A DNA stretch of 64,000 nucleotides, from assembly GCA_964436955.1 (NCBI GenBank), contig CAYTFC010000001.1:1-64000 (forward strand). The letters run 5' to 3'. This document shows positions 34,453 to 43,166 of the stretch, piece after piece. Positions within the stretch are counted from its first letter, which is position 1; each line of letters begins with the position of its first letter. The translations under genes and the position numbers were made by a program. The notes beneath the pieces are model-generated. The model was given only the letters and a program-made list of their open reading frames with translations, ran no database searches and was not told the origin of the DNA. The DNA is from CAMFKD01 sp964436955. GTDB lineage: Bacteria > Chlamydiota > Chlamydiia > Chlamydiales > JAJFMA01.

Positions 34453-37400
34453 TTAAGGTCTTAATATTTTAAGAATATCCATAAGCGTCCTGTTGGCCAA
34501 AGGAATTTCCCATAGTTCAGGTATTCTTACTCCACCTATTGCAGTAGGATCATGCACATGCGGTTCGTACACATTAGTATCTGTAGCCTTGTTATAGTGA
34601 AACTTTCCAGGTTGTTCAGATTGATCAAAGCGTTTTACTGTCTCCCAGGGATTAGGATTATGGGGATTAGTTTGTGCTTGATATGTTTCATATTCGAATG
34701 TATCGCGCTTTGGATTTCTTTTGAAAACAGTGTGCGCGCCTTCAGCAGTTTCTTCTGGCCGGAAGCGGTAGCCATGAGTTGACCTTTTGGTTTTGCCAGC
34801 CTCTATCACAGCTTCGGAGACGTCCTTTTGTATAGTACGCGCGTCCTTAAATACTTTTTGTGCGACATCTTTCACACGACTAAAGCGCACTCCCGTTTCA
34901 GTAGAATAGCGGGAAGCTCGACTGAAAAGACTGTCTATGGGATTTTTAAAACCCAACGTACGACCAAAACGAAGCATCACACCCGTGATCGATATGGTAG
35001 GACCGACGTATGGGACTCGTCGTACAAATCCCATGCCATAAATAATTGCGAAGTCCTTGGCTCTCGGATGCAGTTGATCCCAGTGATTTTTTCCTTCTAT
35101 ACAGAAGTCTCGAAAGCGCTCCCCAGCGCTGCGGAAGGAACTTCTGTGCTTACATAGCCTTTCGGGCATGCATCCTGATGGGTAAGATGCTCCGCGGGAC
35201 CTATGAGATTCTGAACTTCCTGCCGTCGCTATACCGCATGCAGATAGTCCATAGGCATCGAACATGCACATTGGATTGTTGTGCACATAGGCATAGAGGT
35301 TGGGGCCATCAGTAAAGCCAATGGGGTCGGGGGTAATCCAACGTCCTAAAGATGGGCTGTAATAGCGTTTACCAAAATAGATAAAACCTGTCTCTGCATC
35401 GAATCGCTTACTAGCAAAGCCCCATGGACATGCGATGCCTTCGGTTGCGGCTAACTCTCCAAATGCACTATAGCGATAAGTGCCTGCCACTTGACCGGAT
35501 TGGGCATCTAGGAGAGTGCATATATTGCCTCGATGGTCGTGCAAGGATGCATACAGGATGCCATTTAATTCTATTGCGATGGCTGCTCCTAGTTCTGCTC
35601 CTTTACCGCTTCCTAATACACGCAGTTGCGCTATCACGCCGTTAGTCATGGCTCCAATTTCACGTTGGCCTTGATAAAGATAGGTTTCAAACAAGTCGGG
35701 TGTTTGTTTACTGAGTCGGCGTCCGAAGGAATCGTATGTATAAGTAACGGAGAGGGTAGGTGTTTCTACAGCTGTTAAGCGGTTTAGGGCGTCATATGTG
35801 TAGCGCGTGACTTGGTCTTCGACGGTTTTTTGCAGGAGGTTGCCATTCAGGTCGTATCGGTAGATGGTTTCGGAGTCATCCAGCACTTGGTTCAATCGGC
35901 TGATGCGATAGGTTGCATTATCCTTCAACACGCGGTTGTCAATGGAGTCATATTGATAGGTATGGGTTGTACTTCCGGTTTCCGAAATGAGTTGATTGAG
36001 GTCGCTGTAGCGATACTGCCCAGTAGTGGCACCAAGGTTATCTCGCACTGTGGCGGATACAAGGTTGCCGACAGAGTCATAGCCACCATTTGGTATTTCT
36101 TCGGTAAAAGCAGTGGTATGGCTTAGCGAAAGGCGTTCGAGTGCATCATAATTGCAATGTCGTGTGCCGGCATTGCCTATGAGCTGGGATTGGAGTTCAC
36201 ATCCGCGCCAATCATGTTGTCTATATATGTGTGTGTAGTCTGATCGAGAAACGCTTTTTAAATGAGGGCCTTCATAAGTGTAGGTGATGGTGGTGGTGTC
36301 GGGTAAGTGGACTTGTTCGATGTGGCCAAGAGAATCGTATAGATAACTCGATGTTAATCCTGTGGCTAATGTTTCGCCGACCAGATGATTTAATGTGTCG
36401 TATTGGCGTGTGGTTGTTTGACCAGCGACGAGATCGTGACTTTGTAGCAGGTTGCTATTCAGGTCATAAGCATAGCTATAGGAGATTGTCCCATCAGAAG
36501 ACACTAATGTTTGTAAGTGTCCCAATGAGTCGTATGTATGTCGTAAGGTGATTCCATCGGGCTTGGTTATCGTAAGGAGTCGTCCAAAACGGTCGTAGCA
36601 TTGTAGAGTGGTCTTGGTGAGTTCGTCTCCACCGGATTCGGAGGTATACACAACACGTCCCATGCTGTCATGTTCCCAACGGATGATGTAATCGTGCGTG
36701 GCTGCGCCATTTACAAAGACGGTTTCGCGCTGCACGTTTTTGTTACCTACAGCATCGTACCCAAATGTTTGTAGGGCTGTGGTGATGCCAAAAGGGTTAC
36801 GTTTTTCGATTTTTATTACGCGATGCAAGGCATCGTAAGTTTCGTGCTGAATATTCCCCAAGGGGTCAGTGATGGTTTTCTCGTAAAACTTGTCGCAATA
36901 CGTGATGTGAGTGACGTTGCCTAAAGCATCGACTTGCTCAGTGGCTTGTCCCTGTGAATTGAAGTGCGTTTGTGTTACAGCATATGTCGACTCTGAGTCA
37001 TATGTGGTTGTGAGGGTTTGGTTTCCGAGCCGATCATAGGCGTAGGTTTCTTTGCTAAATACTGTGCCGTACGCATCTTCGGTGCGCAATTCAATGAAAC
37101 GATCGAGCGTATCGTAGCATTGGATTTGGGCGATGTAATCACTTTCACCACTCCATTGCTTGGTGATGGAAAGACGTCCTAGTGAATCGTAGGAATAGGT
37201 GGTTTTCTGGTTGCCTTTGACTTCAAGAACTTTGCGTCCTGCGCCATCATAAGCGTATTTTGTTTCGACGCCCATGGGGTCGGTTTCGCTGATGAGTTGA
37301 GCTCCGCGATAGCGTCTAAACGTGCGGTATTGCAGCTTTCCGTTGGTATCTGAGGTTTGCGTTTCCACAACGCGGTTGCAACCATCATAGATATAGTGAT

Positions 37401-39807
37401 GGCATAGCCCTTCTTTTTCCCATTTCTTTTCGACTGTGCCGTTCAGATGATACTGATTACGTTCTTCGCTGCCATCGGGATAACAAATGCAAACGGGTTG
37501 CCCACGCACGTTATAGGTGGTTGTGGTGCGATTTCCGTTTTGATCTATTACGGCAGTGAGCTGATCGAGCTGATTATATTCTTTGCGTACGGTGCGCTGT
37601 TGTTCGGCGCGTCCTTCGGTTTCTGGATAGATGACCGCGATTTGATTGCCGAGTGTGTCGTATTGAAAGCGTGTGAGGTTGCCATAGCGGTCTGTTTCGG
37701 AAATCTTATTTCCAACAAGATCGTAAGCGTAGTGTATGGCTAGGTGAGTGCCGTCTGAATGGTGTTCTTCGGTTTTGATCAGTCGATTAACCGCATCGTA
37801 AGTGAACGTGGTGCGAAATCCGCTATTGAGATGTTCTTCTTCGATTTTGTTGTTGTAGATGTCGTAACGCATTCTTACGACTTGGCCTAAGGCGTCTGTT
37901 TGCTCGACCAGATTGCGTTTTGCGTCGTAGGCAAACTGCAAACTATAGGCAAAGATGTCTTCCGCATCGTAGACAATTTGACGTGTCAGAAGGTTTTGGT
38001 TGTTGTACTCGTGTTCGATACGTTTGAGTTGCTTGCGATCTCCAGTTTGAAGGTCAATGTATCCTTCGATGGTGGTTTTAGGAAAACCAATGGCAGGGCC
38101 TTCTAGACGGGGCGTGATGGCAGTAAAGGTTCGGCTAGTTACCCCTGTTAGGTCATTAGGATTGGCTGAGATACCATCATCGACGATGGTTTCAGTTAGG
38201 AGGTGATCATTGCTATAAGAACGAAATTCGCGGTGATAGTAACCGCTTGAGTTTCCGTTTAGGATAGACGTGACCAAGTTGGTATTGGGTAAATAGCTGT
38301 AATCGGTCAGCAGACCGTCAGATGTTTGCTCATGCAAGGCCAAGTTGAAACCATCTGTGGAATAGGTGATGTAACGCGAAAAACATTCTGTAGGTTCATT
38401 TGGACGATGATTACCATTCAGTTTAAAACTAGGAGGTGCATTGCCGGTGAGGTTGCCATAAAGGTCATCTTGCACAATGTTGCCGCGATCATATGTAGCG
38501 ACACTGCAATAGAGAAAGCGATCATCGGCGGTTGCGACGCCTTTGGCGAGTAAGTACCCTTGATGAGGTTCGTTGGTTTCCCAGAAAAAGCAGGTTTTAG
38601 AAAGCACTTGATGCTTGATCATACGCCATATGGCTGTGATGCGCTTTTCAGGGGTAAAATGGTATGTGGTGCGCGCGCCTAATGCATCATAAACATCGGT
38701 GTGTGCTGGGGCATATGCGAATGAAGCGATGGGTACTAGAGCATTTCCTTGACCGGCAGGCGCCAGCAACTGGCTCACTTTAATTTCTCCGTAGTTGATC
38801 TGAAGGCGTGTTCTGTCAGGATCGTCAATTCTGAGAAGTTTGCGCCACCGCCCTTTGCCTCCCTTCTTTTCAACGTAGTTATAATGAAGATGGCATGTCA
38901 CTCCGTCAGGGGAGGTGATACTCTTCACAAATAATGTCGAGGGGTTTTGGTCTTTATAATGACACTTTAGGATATGCATGTCGTATTGAAGGGTTTGCCC
39001 ATCGCTAGAGGTGATTCTTCCGTTGTTGATGTCGATGGTAGAAAACGTGAGCGTTCCAGAGGGATTTGTGGCGCGCATCCGACTAAGATCGCCGTGTTGG
39101 TCATACTCATAGAAAATACGATGACCGTTTGGTAGTCGTTCTTCATTTAGACGCCATGATTGTTGATAGCCTGGTTTGTTATAATAGGTACGAAGTCCTC
39201 CAGAGCCCAGCTTTAGTTGGCACGTGCCACCTAAAATTTCGTTTGCCCTGTAGAGTTCGCCATTTTGGTCGTAGCGATGGCCATTGAAAACATAGCCGGT
39301 GAAATCGATTGTCCTTTTCTTGATGCAGTCGCATCCTGGAATACCAGCGGTTGCGTAGTTGGTGTAGCCATGTTTATTAAGAGAGGTGGATTCGGCAACA
39401 GCTTGAGTAAATCCCGAGCCCATGCGACCCTTATAGATAACGCTAGCACCCTCTTGCTCTTCGATGGAAATTTTGCACTCGGATACGTTTTGAACAGTTT
39501 TATAGGGAACGATACCGTGAATTTTGAGGGGCAATTCCGTTCCAAAGCCCCGTCCTTGTGGAGGGTTTTCACGTCCATCTCCAGTGTCATAAGAGCGGTT
39601 GTAGCGCAAAGGGACGACAGCGTTTACTTGCAAGGCGTTGTCTGAAAGAAAGAAGTCTCCTGTGACGACGTTCACACAGTTGTAAACAGATGTTAACGGT
39701 TCGGAATTGGCTCCCAAGCGCATGTCTGGAAAAGTTTGATTCTCTTCAGAAAAGCAAAGGCAAGGTATGAGTAGAAGTAAGAATAGCGATGATATTGTTT
39801 TGTGCAT
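34453..39807 (-). CDS. Sec-exported Rhs/YD-repeat polymorphic toxin 2
   Basis: 1784 residues. The signal peptide and at least the first 787 residues align with Rhs1 without indels and with very few substitutions. The later core is a mosaic of identical and diverged stretches. The core ends ITPDPIGFTDGPNLYAYVHN then MFDAYGLSA. The tip (from about residue 1521) is unrelated to that of Rhs1: a helical linker, then THGYRFRPEETAEGAHTVF, KRDTFEYETYQAQTN, PHVHDPTAIGGVRIPELWE. The HTxF, YET, R-x-D and PHVH pattern resembles polymorphic toxin type 24 as I recall it, a presumed nuclease. Followed by a double Imm53 gene. The AGGAG site and 92-bp 5' flank are the same as Rhs1. Confidence 0.93.
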   Translation of the reverse strand: MHKTISSLFLLLLIPCLCFSEENQTFPDMRLGANSEPLTSVYNCVNVVTGDFFLSDNALQVNAVVPLRYNRSYDTGDGRENPPQGRGFGTELPLKIHGIVPYKTVQNVSECKISIEEQEGASVIYKGRMGSGFTQAVAESTSLNKHGYTNYATAGIPGCDCIKKRTIDFTGYVFNGHRYDQNGELYRANEILGGTCQLKLGSGGLRTYYNKPGYQQSWRLNEERLPNGHRIFYEYDQHGDLSRMRATNPSGTLTFSTIDINNGRITSSDGQTLQYDMHILKCHYKDQNPSTLFVKSITSPDGVTCHLHYNYVEKKGGKGRWRKLLRIDDPDRTRLQINYGEIKVSQLLAPAGQGNALVPIASFAYAPAHTDVYDALGARTTYHFTPEKRITAIWRMIKHQVLSKTCFFWETNEPHQGYLLAKGVATADDRFLYCSVATYDRGNIVQDDLYGNLTGNAPPSFKLNGNHRPNEPTECFSRYITYSTDGFNLALHEQTSDGLLTDYSYLPNTNLVTSILNGNSSGYYHREFRSYSNDHLLTETIVDDGISANPNDLTGVTSRTFTAITPRLEGPAIGFPKTTIEGYIDLQTGDRKQLKRIEHEYNNQNLLTRQIVYDAEDIFAYSLQFAYDAKRNLVEQTDALGQVVRMRYDIYNNKIEEEHLNSGFRTTFTYDAVNRLIKTEEHHSDGTHLAIHYAYDLVGNKISETDRYGNLTRFQYDTLGNQIAVIYPETEGRAEQQRTVRKEYNQLDQLTAVIDQNGNRTTTTYNVRGQPVCICYPDGSEERNQYHLNGTVEKKWEKEGLCHHYIYDGCNRVVETQTSDTNGKLQYRTFRRYRGAQLISETDPMGVETKYAYDGAGRKVLEVKGNQKTTYSYDSLGRLSITKQWSGESDYIAQIQCYDTLDRFIELRTEDAYGTVFSKETYAYDRLGNQTLTTTYDSESTYAVTQTHFNSQGQATEQVDALGNVTHITYCDKFYEKTITDPLGNIQHETYDALHRVIKIEKRNPFGITTALQTFGYDAVGNKNVQRETVFVNGAATHDYIIRWEHDSMGRVVYTSESGGDELTKTTLQCYDRFGRLLTITKPDGITLRHTYDSLGHLQTLVSSDGTISYSYAYDLNSNLLQSHDLVAGQTTTRQYDTLNHLVGETLATGLTSSYLYDSLGHIEQVHLPDTTTITYTYEGPHLKSVSRSDYTHIYRQHDWRGCELQSQLIGNAGTRHCNYDALERLSLSHTTAFTEEIPNGGYDSVGNLVSATVRDNLGATTGQYRYSDLNQLISETGSTTHTYQYDSIDNRVLKDNATYRISRLNQVLDDSETIYRYDLNGNLLQKTVEDQVTRYTYDALNRLTAVETPTLSVTYTYDSFGRRLSKQTPDLFETYLYQGQREIGAMTNGVIAQLRVLGSGKGAELGAAIAIELNGILYASLHDHRGNICTLLDAQSGQVAGTYRYSAFGELAATEGIACPWGFASKRFDAETGFIYFGKRYYSPSLGRWITPDPIGFTDGPNLYAYVHNNPMCMFDAYGLSACGIATAGSSESHRSRGASYPSGCMPERLCKHRSSFRSAGERFRDFCIEGKNHWDQLHPRAKDFAIIYGMGFVRRVPYVGPTISITGVMLRFGRTLGFKNPIDSLFSRASRYSTETGVRFSRVKDVAQKVFKDARTIQKDVSEAVIEAGKTKRSTHGYRFRPEETAEGAHTVFKRNPKRDTFEYETYQAQTNPHNPNPWETVKRFDQSEQPGKFHYNKATDTNVYEPHVHDPTAIGGVRIPELWEIPLANRTLMDILKILRP

Positions 39808-39899
39808 ACGAGGATGACTCCTGCTGAAGATTGGTAAAACAATAATTTGTCTCTACTCAATTAGCAAGAAATATTTAAAGGCCTAAAGCGCTGTTGTTA
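39808..39899 (-). repeat. Shared 5' flank of the two Rhs genes, copy 2
   Basis: Identical to 31929-32020. Immediately beyond it (39901-39930) lies the palindrome GCCGCTTCGGCGAAGCGGC, a member of the same TTCGGCGAA-type family seen elsewhere in the window. Confidence 0.85.
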
Positions 39900-39952
39900 G
39901 TGCCGCTTCGGCGAAGCGGCGCTACAACGTGTAACAAAGGAATTCTGACCTG

Positions 39953-40045
39953 CTAATGCCAAATTGCGTCTCAATTTGGCATTAGCGTTGCCACTTTGCA
40001 AGAAAGTTATTGAGTCGTGATAAAGAAGAATTTGCTATAATCAAA
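39953..40045 (+). repeat. Direct repeat copy 2 with perfect hairpin, upstream of type III cluster
   Basis: Begins with a 14-bp perfect stem, CTAATGCCAAATTG at 39953-39966 and its complement at 39972-39985, around the loop CGTCT. It continues with GTTGCC, ACTTTGCAAGAAAGTTATTG and the TGCTATAAT element. The degenerate copy at 33440-33560 lies in the same orientation, so the two bracket the Rhs2-Imm53 cassette. Confidence 0.8.
40033..40041 (+). promoter_or_regulatory. Extended -10 promoter for the type III secretion cluster
   Basis: TGCTATAAT is a consensus -10 hexamer preceded by the extended TG, about 70 bp upstream of the first gene's ATG. No good -35 at 17-bp spacing is visible (TTGAGT lies 20 bp upstream), so activation by a factor or reliance on the extended -10 is likely. 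The hairpin just upstream (39953-39985) could be an operator. Confidence 0.55.
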
Positions 40046-40111
40046 GATGGCCTAATGGTAGTGCTCATAAAGAGCGGCGCCTCTTGGTACGGTTTTTGCA
40101 TGAGGATGCCT

Positions 40112-40504
40112 ATGAAACTCACTCAGCTTATGGAAATGTTTGCTAAGGAAGTCGGGCTGGATAAGCCTTTCCAACAAAACGAACAGGGCGCCTTCATCGT
40201 CCCGATGGAGCCTGAGCTTTCCTTTTTCGTGTCAGATCTTAATCCTGTTATTGGCCTGACATGCTCGGTAGCTCCCTGTCCTAAAACTGGGCAAGAAGGC
40301 TTCTATTCTCAAATGTTGTTAGGCGATCTCTTCGGGCAAGGTACTGAAGGTGCTGTATTAGGTCTTAGCGACGATGGGAATACTTTGACTCTCTCCAAAG
40401 AAATCGAGTACAATATTGATTATGAGCAGTTTAAGGAAGTCTTGGAAGATTTCATGAATGCAATCGATTTCTGGCGCACAGAGGTGTCCAATTACAAAGC
40501 ATGA
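40112..40504 (+). CDS. CesT-like type III chaperone/CT663 homologue
   Basis: 131 residues from the ATG at 40112-40114 (AGGA 7 nt upstream). In-frame TTG/ATG codons further up lack a ribosome site. Acidic, mixed alpha/beta protein starting MKLTQLMEMFAKEVGLDKPF, with ELSFFVSDLNPVIGLTCSVA and FYSQMLLGDLFGQGTEGAVL, the pattern of CesT/SycE chaperones. Position directly before cdsD equals that of C. trachomatis CT663, a protein reported to bind RNA polymerase. It may therefore serve as chaperone, regulator or both. First gene of the secretion operon. Confidence 0.85.
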   Translation: MKLTQLMEMFAKEVGLDKPFQQNEQGAFIVPMEPELSFFVSDLNPVIGLTCSVAPCPKTGQEGFYSQMLLGDLFGQGTEGAVLGLSDDGNTLTLSKEIEYNIDYEQFKEVLEDFMNAIDFWRTEVSNYKA

Positions 40505-40567
40505 ATTCCTGCCATTTAATCTGAGTCTGCCGTATAGTCGGTGACCCAATTGGGATTGTGAGTGACT

Positions 40568-42376
40568 ATGACAGCAAAATTAATAGCTGAGGAAGGCGCT
40601 CTTGAAGGGCTTGTTCTCTCCTTCGATGAAGGCGATGAGTGGATCATCGGCCGTGACCCAGATACATGCCAAATTTTGGTGGAAGATCCCGAGGTTTCCA
40701 GGGAACATCTGGTCGCACGTAGAACGTCTGACGGCATTTCTATAGAAAATCTAAGTACCACGAATCCAGCTCTTGTCAACGACGAGCCGATCGATGGGGG
40801 GCGTGTTCTCAACCACGGAGACTCTGTCAAAATTGGTGGCGGAATGTTCCGTTACTACACAGAGATCGGTGGACATGAAATGGGATCTGGATCAGATCGC
40901 GCCGCACGTAATGATGCATCTGATGCTGCGCCACCAGATGATGAAAGCGATACCCTATTCGAGGAGCAGGGCGGCCAAAGCGACAAAATGCTGGCAGAAA
41001 TCGACTTCAATGTATCAAGCACCGGCCGCTGGATGCTTAAGGTGATCGCTGGTCCTAATAATGGCGCTGAATTCGCCATGGAACCAGGTCACTCTTACAT
41101 TATCGGCACAAACCCCGCGGCTTGCGATATCGTGTTTCATGATGGAACGGTTTCCCGCCAGCACGCCAAGTTAGCAATCAGCAGTGACAATCGCGTTGTT
41201 CTACAAGACTTAAAAAGCCGTAATGGTGTCTTTGTGGACGATAAAAAGATTAAGGGAAAGGCGGATCTCGTCTCCAATAGCGTTGTGGCTATAGGCACAA
41301 CTCGCTTCCTCATTTTCGACAGAGAAGCTGACCGCTCCACCATCATCACGCCGCTACTGCCCTCCATTGTCAAAACACTGAAAGACGAAGATAGCAAAAA
41401 AACAGCGGCAAAAATCAAACCTAAAATAGACAAAATAGCGACACCCCCACCGAAAGCTGCCAAAAAATCCCCTCGAATGGCCGGTAAGCTCATCCTATTT
41501 TTATTGCTGGCAGGGTTGATAGGGATCATTGGAATGGCCACCACATCGCTATTCAGAGCAGCAGAAGTAGTGGCACCAAAGGTGGATTACCTTGGGGAAC
41601 TGGAAAAAATCATGATGCGCTATCCCTCCGTCAAATGGACTTTTAACGAAAACAATGGGACGCTGCTACTCATTGGGCATGTGCTCAAAAATACGGATAA
41701 AGCACAACTCCTTTACAATCTTCAGGGCCTATCCTTCCTACGTGATGTCAACGAGAGAGACCTCGTCATCGATGAAATCACCCTCCAAAACATGAACCAG
41801 CTGCTAGGAAAAAATCCTGTCTGGCGCGGAGTGAATATGACAGTTCCGACTCCAGGTCGATTTGTGCTTAATGGCTACTTAGCTACCAGGGAACAGGCGG
41901 AAAAACTGTCGGATTATCTTGCCCAAAACTTCCCCTATCTCGATCTGCTAGAAAAGCGCATCTTCGTCGAAGAAGATGAACTGGCCAGTATTAGGTCTCT
42001 CCTAGCAGAGCAGGGATTCAAAGATGTTACGGTGCAAATGAGTTCTGGTGAGCTGACCTTAGCAGGTAATGTTAATGCTGGTAAGGGGCCTGTTTTGGAA
42101 AGACTACTTATTAATTTCAAAAAAGATGCTGCTGTTAGAACTATCAAGAATTATGTGGTCGAACTGGCAGCCGAAAGTTCAATTGTTGACCTCTCTGATA
42201 CTTACAAAGTTACCGGTTCTTCCAACCGAAAAGGGACTATTGTTAATGTTGTTATCAATGGTCGAATATTGGCTCCTGGGGACGCTCTGGATGGCATGAC
42301 AATTAATGAATTAAAAAGAGATGTTATCTATTTAGAGAGAGAAGGTGTTAAGTATAAGATTGAATATAATAAGTAA
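40568..42376 (+). CDS. cdsD: Type III secretion inner-membrane ring protein CdsD (SctD) with two FHA domains
   Basis: About 602 residues. FHA domain 1 lies at about residues 1-97 (IIGRDPDT, VSREHLVARR, LVNDEPI). FHA domain 2 is at about 155-255 (YIIGTNPAACDI, VSRQHAKL, LKSRNGVFVD). A Lys/Pro-rich linker precedes one membrane segment at about 306-328 (LILFLLLAGLIGIIGMATTS), then periplasmic ring-building repeats to the end. FHA domains bind phosphothreonine. In Chlamydia CdsD is a kinase substrate, and a kinase gene lies at the end of this cluster. ATG at 40568 is preferred to the GTG 6 bp earlier. Confidence 0.95.
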   Translation: MTAKLIAEEGALEGLVLSFDEGDEWIIGRDPDTCQILVEDPEVSREHLVARRTSDGISIENLSTTNPALVNDEPIDGGRVLNHGDSVKIGGGMFRYYTEIGGHEMGSGSDRAARNDASDAAPPDDESDTLFEEQGGQSDKMLAEIDFNVSSTGRWMLKVIAGPNNGAEFAMEPGHSYIIGTNPAACDIVFHDGTVSRQHAKLAISSDNRVVLQDLKSRNGVFVDDKKIKGKADLVSNSVVAIGTTRFLIFDREADRSTIITPLLPSIVKTLKDEDSKKTAAKIKPKIDKIATPPPKAAKKSPRMAGKLILFLLLAGLIGIIGMATTSLFRAAEVVAPKVDYLGELEKIMMRYPSVKWTFNENNGTLLLIGHVLKNTDKAQLLYNLQGLSFLRDVNERDLVIDEITLQNMNQLLGKNPVWRGVNMTVPTPGRFVLNGYLATREQAEKLSDYLAQNFPYLDLLEKRIFVEEDELASIRSLLAEQGFKDVTVQMSSGELTLAGNVNAGKGPVLERLLINFKKDAAVRTIKNYVVELAAESSIVDLSDTYKVTGSSNRKGTIVNVVINGRILAPGDALDGMTINELKRDVIYLEREGVKYKIEYNK

Positions 42377-42445
42377 TTTATGTTAGAATATGTTTATAGG
42401 AAAAGTAGGCCAGCGAAAGATCATTTTCAAACAAGGGTATGAATC

Positions 42446-42688
42446 ATGTTTGGTCTAGGAAAAGAAAAAAACAAAAATCCTTCCATGGAACAATTCGACC
42501 TAGAGAAGGATCTTTCCACCGCTGCCCAACGTAAAGAAGTTCAGCAACGCACCCAGGCTAGAATGCTGCAAATTAAGAGCTTGCTTCGGGCAGGCTTATC
42601 CAAAGATGAGTTTAACGATTTTGGATATCTACTCCATGGATACGCAGCATTACTGAAAGTGGTAGCACGATTTGGCGCAAAAGCCTAG
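42446..42688 (+). CDS. cdsE: Type III needle chaperone CdsE
   Basis: 80 residues, MFGLGKEKNKNPSMEQFDLE onward with two amphipathic helices (RTQARMLQIKSLLRAGLSK, FGYLLHGYAALLKVVARFG). Size, composition and position between cdsD and cdsF match chlamydial CdsE, one of the two chaperones that hold the needle subunit unpolymerised. Confidence 0.9.
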   Translation: MFGLGKEKNKNPSMEQFDLEKDLSTAAQRKEVQQRTQARMLQIKSLLRAGLSKDEFNDFGYLLHGYAALLKVVARFGAKA

Positions 42689-42788
42689 AATTATCGCGGG
42701 TCTCGCTTGACCCACTACAATTTAGTTAAACCAATACGCCGTAATTAGCGGTCATAGGTTATTTTACAAGGAACGTTAGGAGGCCATT

Positions 42789-43034
42789 ATGGCAGCTACT
42801 CCGAGAGAAGCCTTCAGTATGGAGGCTCTAGTCAATATTGTAGACGCCGCCACAGTAAGTGCGAAAGCAAAGTTGACCCAGATCAAACAGCGCAGAAGTG
42901 CTATCAGTATTGCCGACATGTTTGACATGCAAATGCTGATGAACCACCTCTCGCAAATGTCTGAGATGTCAACAGCGATAGTAAACGCCGCGAACTCTGC
43001 GATTGTATCAATGGCTAGGAACGTCAAAGGTTAA
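42789..43034 (+). CDS. cdsF: Type III secretion needle protein CdsF (SctF)
   Basis: 81 residues, almost all helical, MAATPREAFSMEALVNIVDA onward, with IADMFDMQMLMNHLSQMSEM and a short C-terminus IVSMARNVKG. This is the length and build of needle subunits. A strong AGGAGG sits 5 nt before the ATG, the best ribosome site in the cluster, as expected for a protein needed in many copies. A stable hairpin follows right after the stop. Confidence 0.93.
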   Translation: MAATPREAFSMEALVNIVDAATVSAKAKLTQIKQRRSAISIADMFDMQMLMNHLSQMSEMSTAIVNAANSAIVSMARNVKG

Positions 43035-43036
43035 TG

Positions 43037-43084
43037 ACCGGTTAAAGTCTCTGCGCAAGCACAGGCAGCGCAGAGACTACCGGT
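43037..43084 (+). promoter_or_regulatory. Stable stem-loop between cdsF and cdsG
   Basis: AGTCTCTGCGC (43046-43056) and GCGCAGAGACT (43068-43078) form an 11-bp perfect stem with an 11-nt loop. Outside it ACCGGT (43037-43042) pairs with ACCGGT (43079-43084). It begins 3 bp after the cdsF stop and has no U-tract. It is better placed to protect the cdsF mRNA 3' end, or to reduce read-through, than to terminate fully. Confidence 0.65.
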
Positions 43085-43166
43085 TAGCAACCCACGACAT
43101 CGGTATGTTACGAACTAGACAACGCGTTTTCAACAGAAGCTCTCACCTTTCTAAGGGGATTGATAA

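Noticed and set aside
24398..39900. Transposase-driven origin of the Rhs locus
   Set aside because: No transposase or insertion-sequence remnant was found. The repeats seen are short and without transposase genes.
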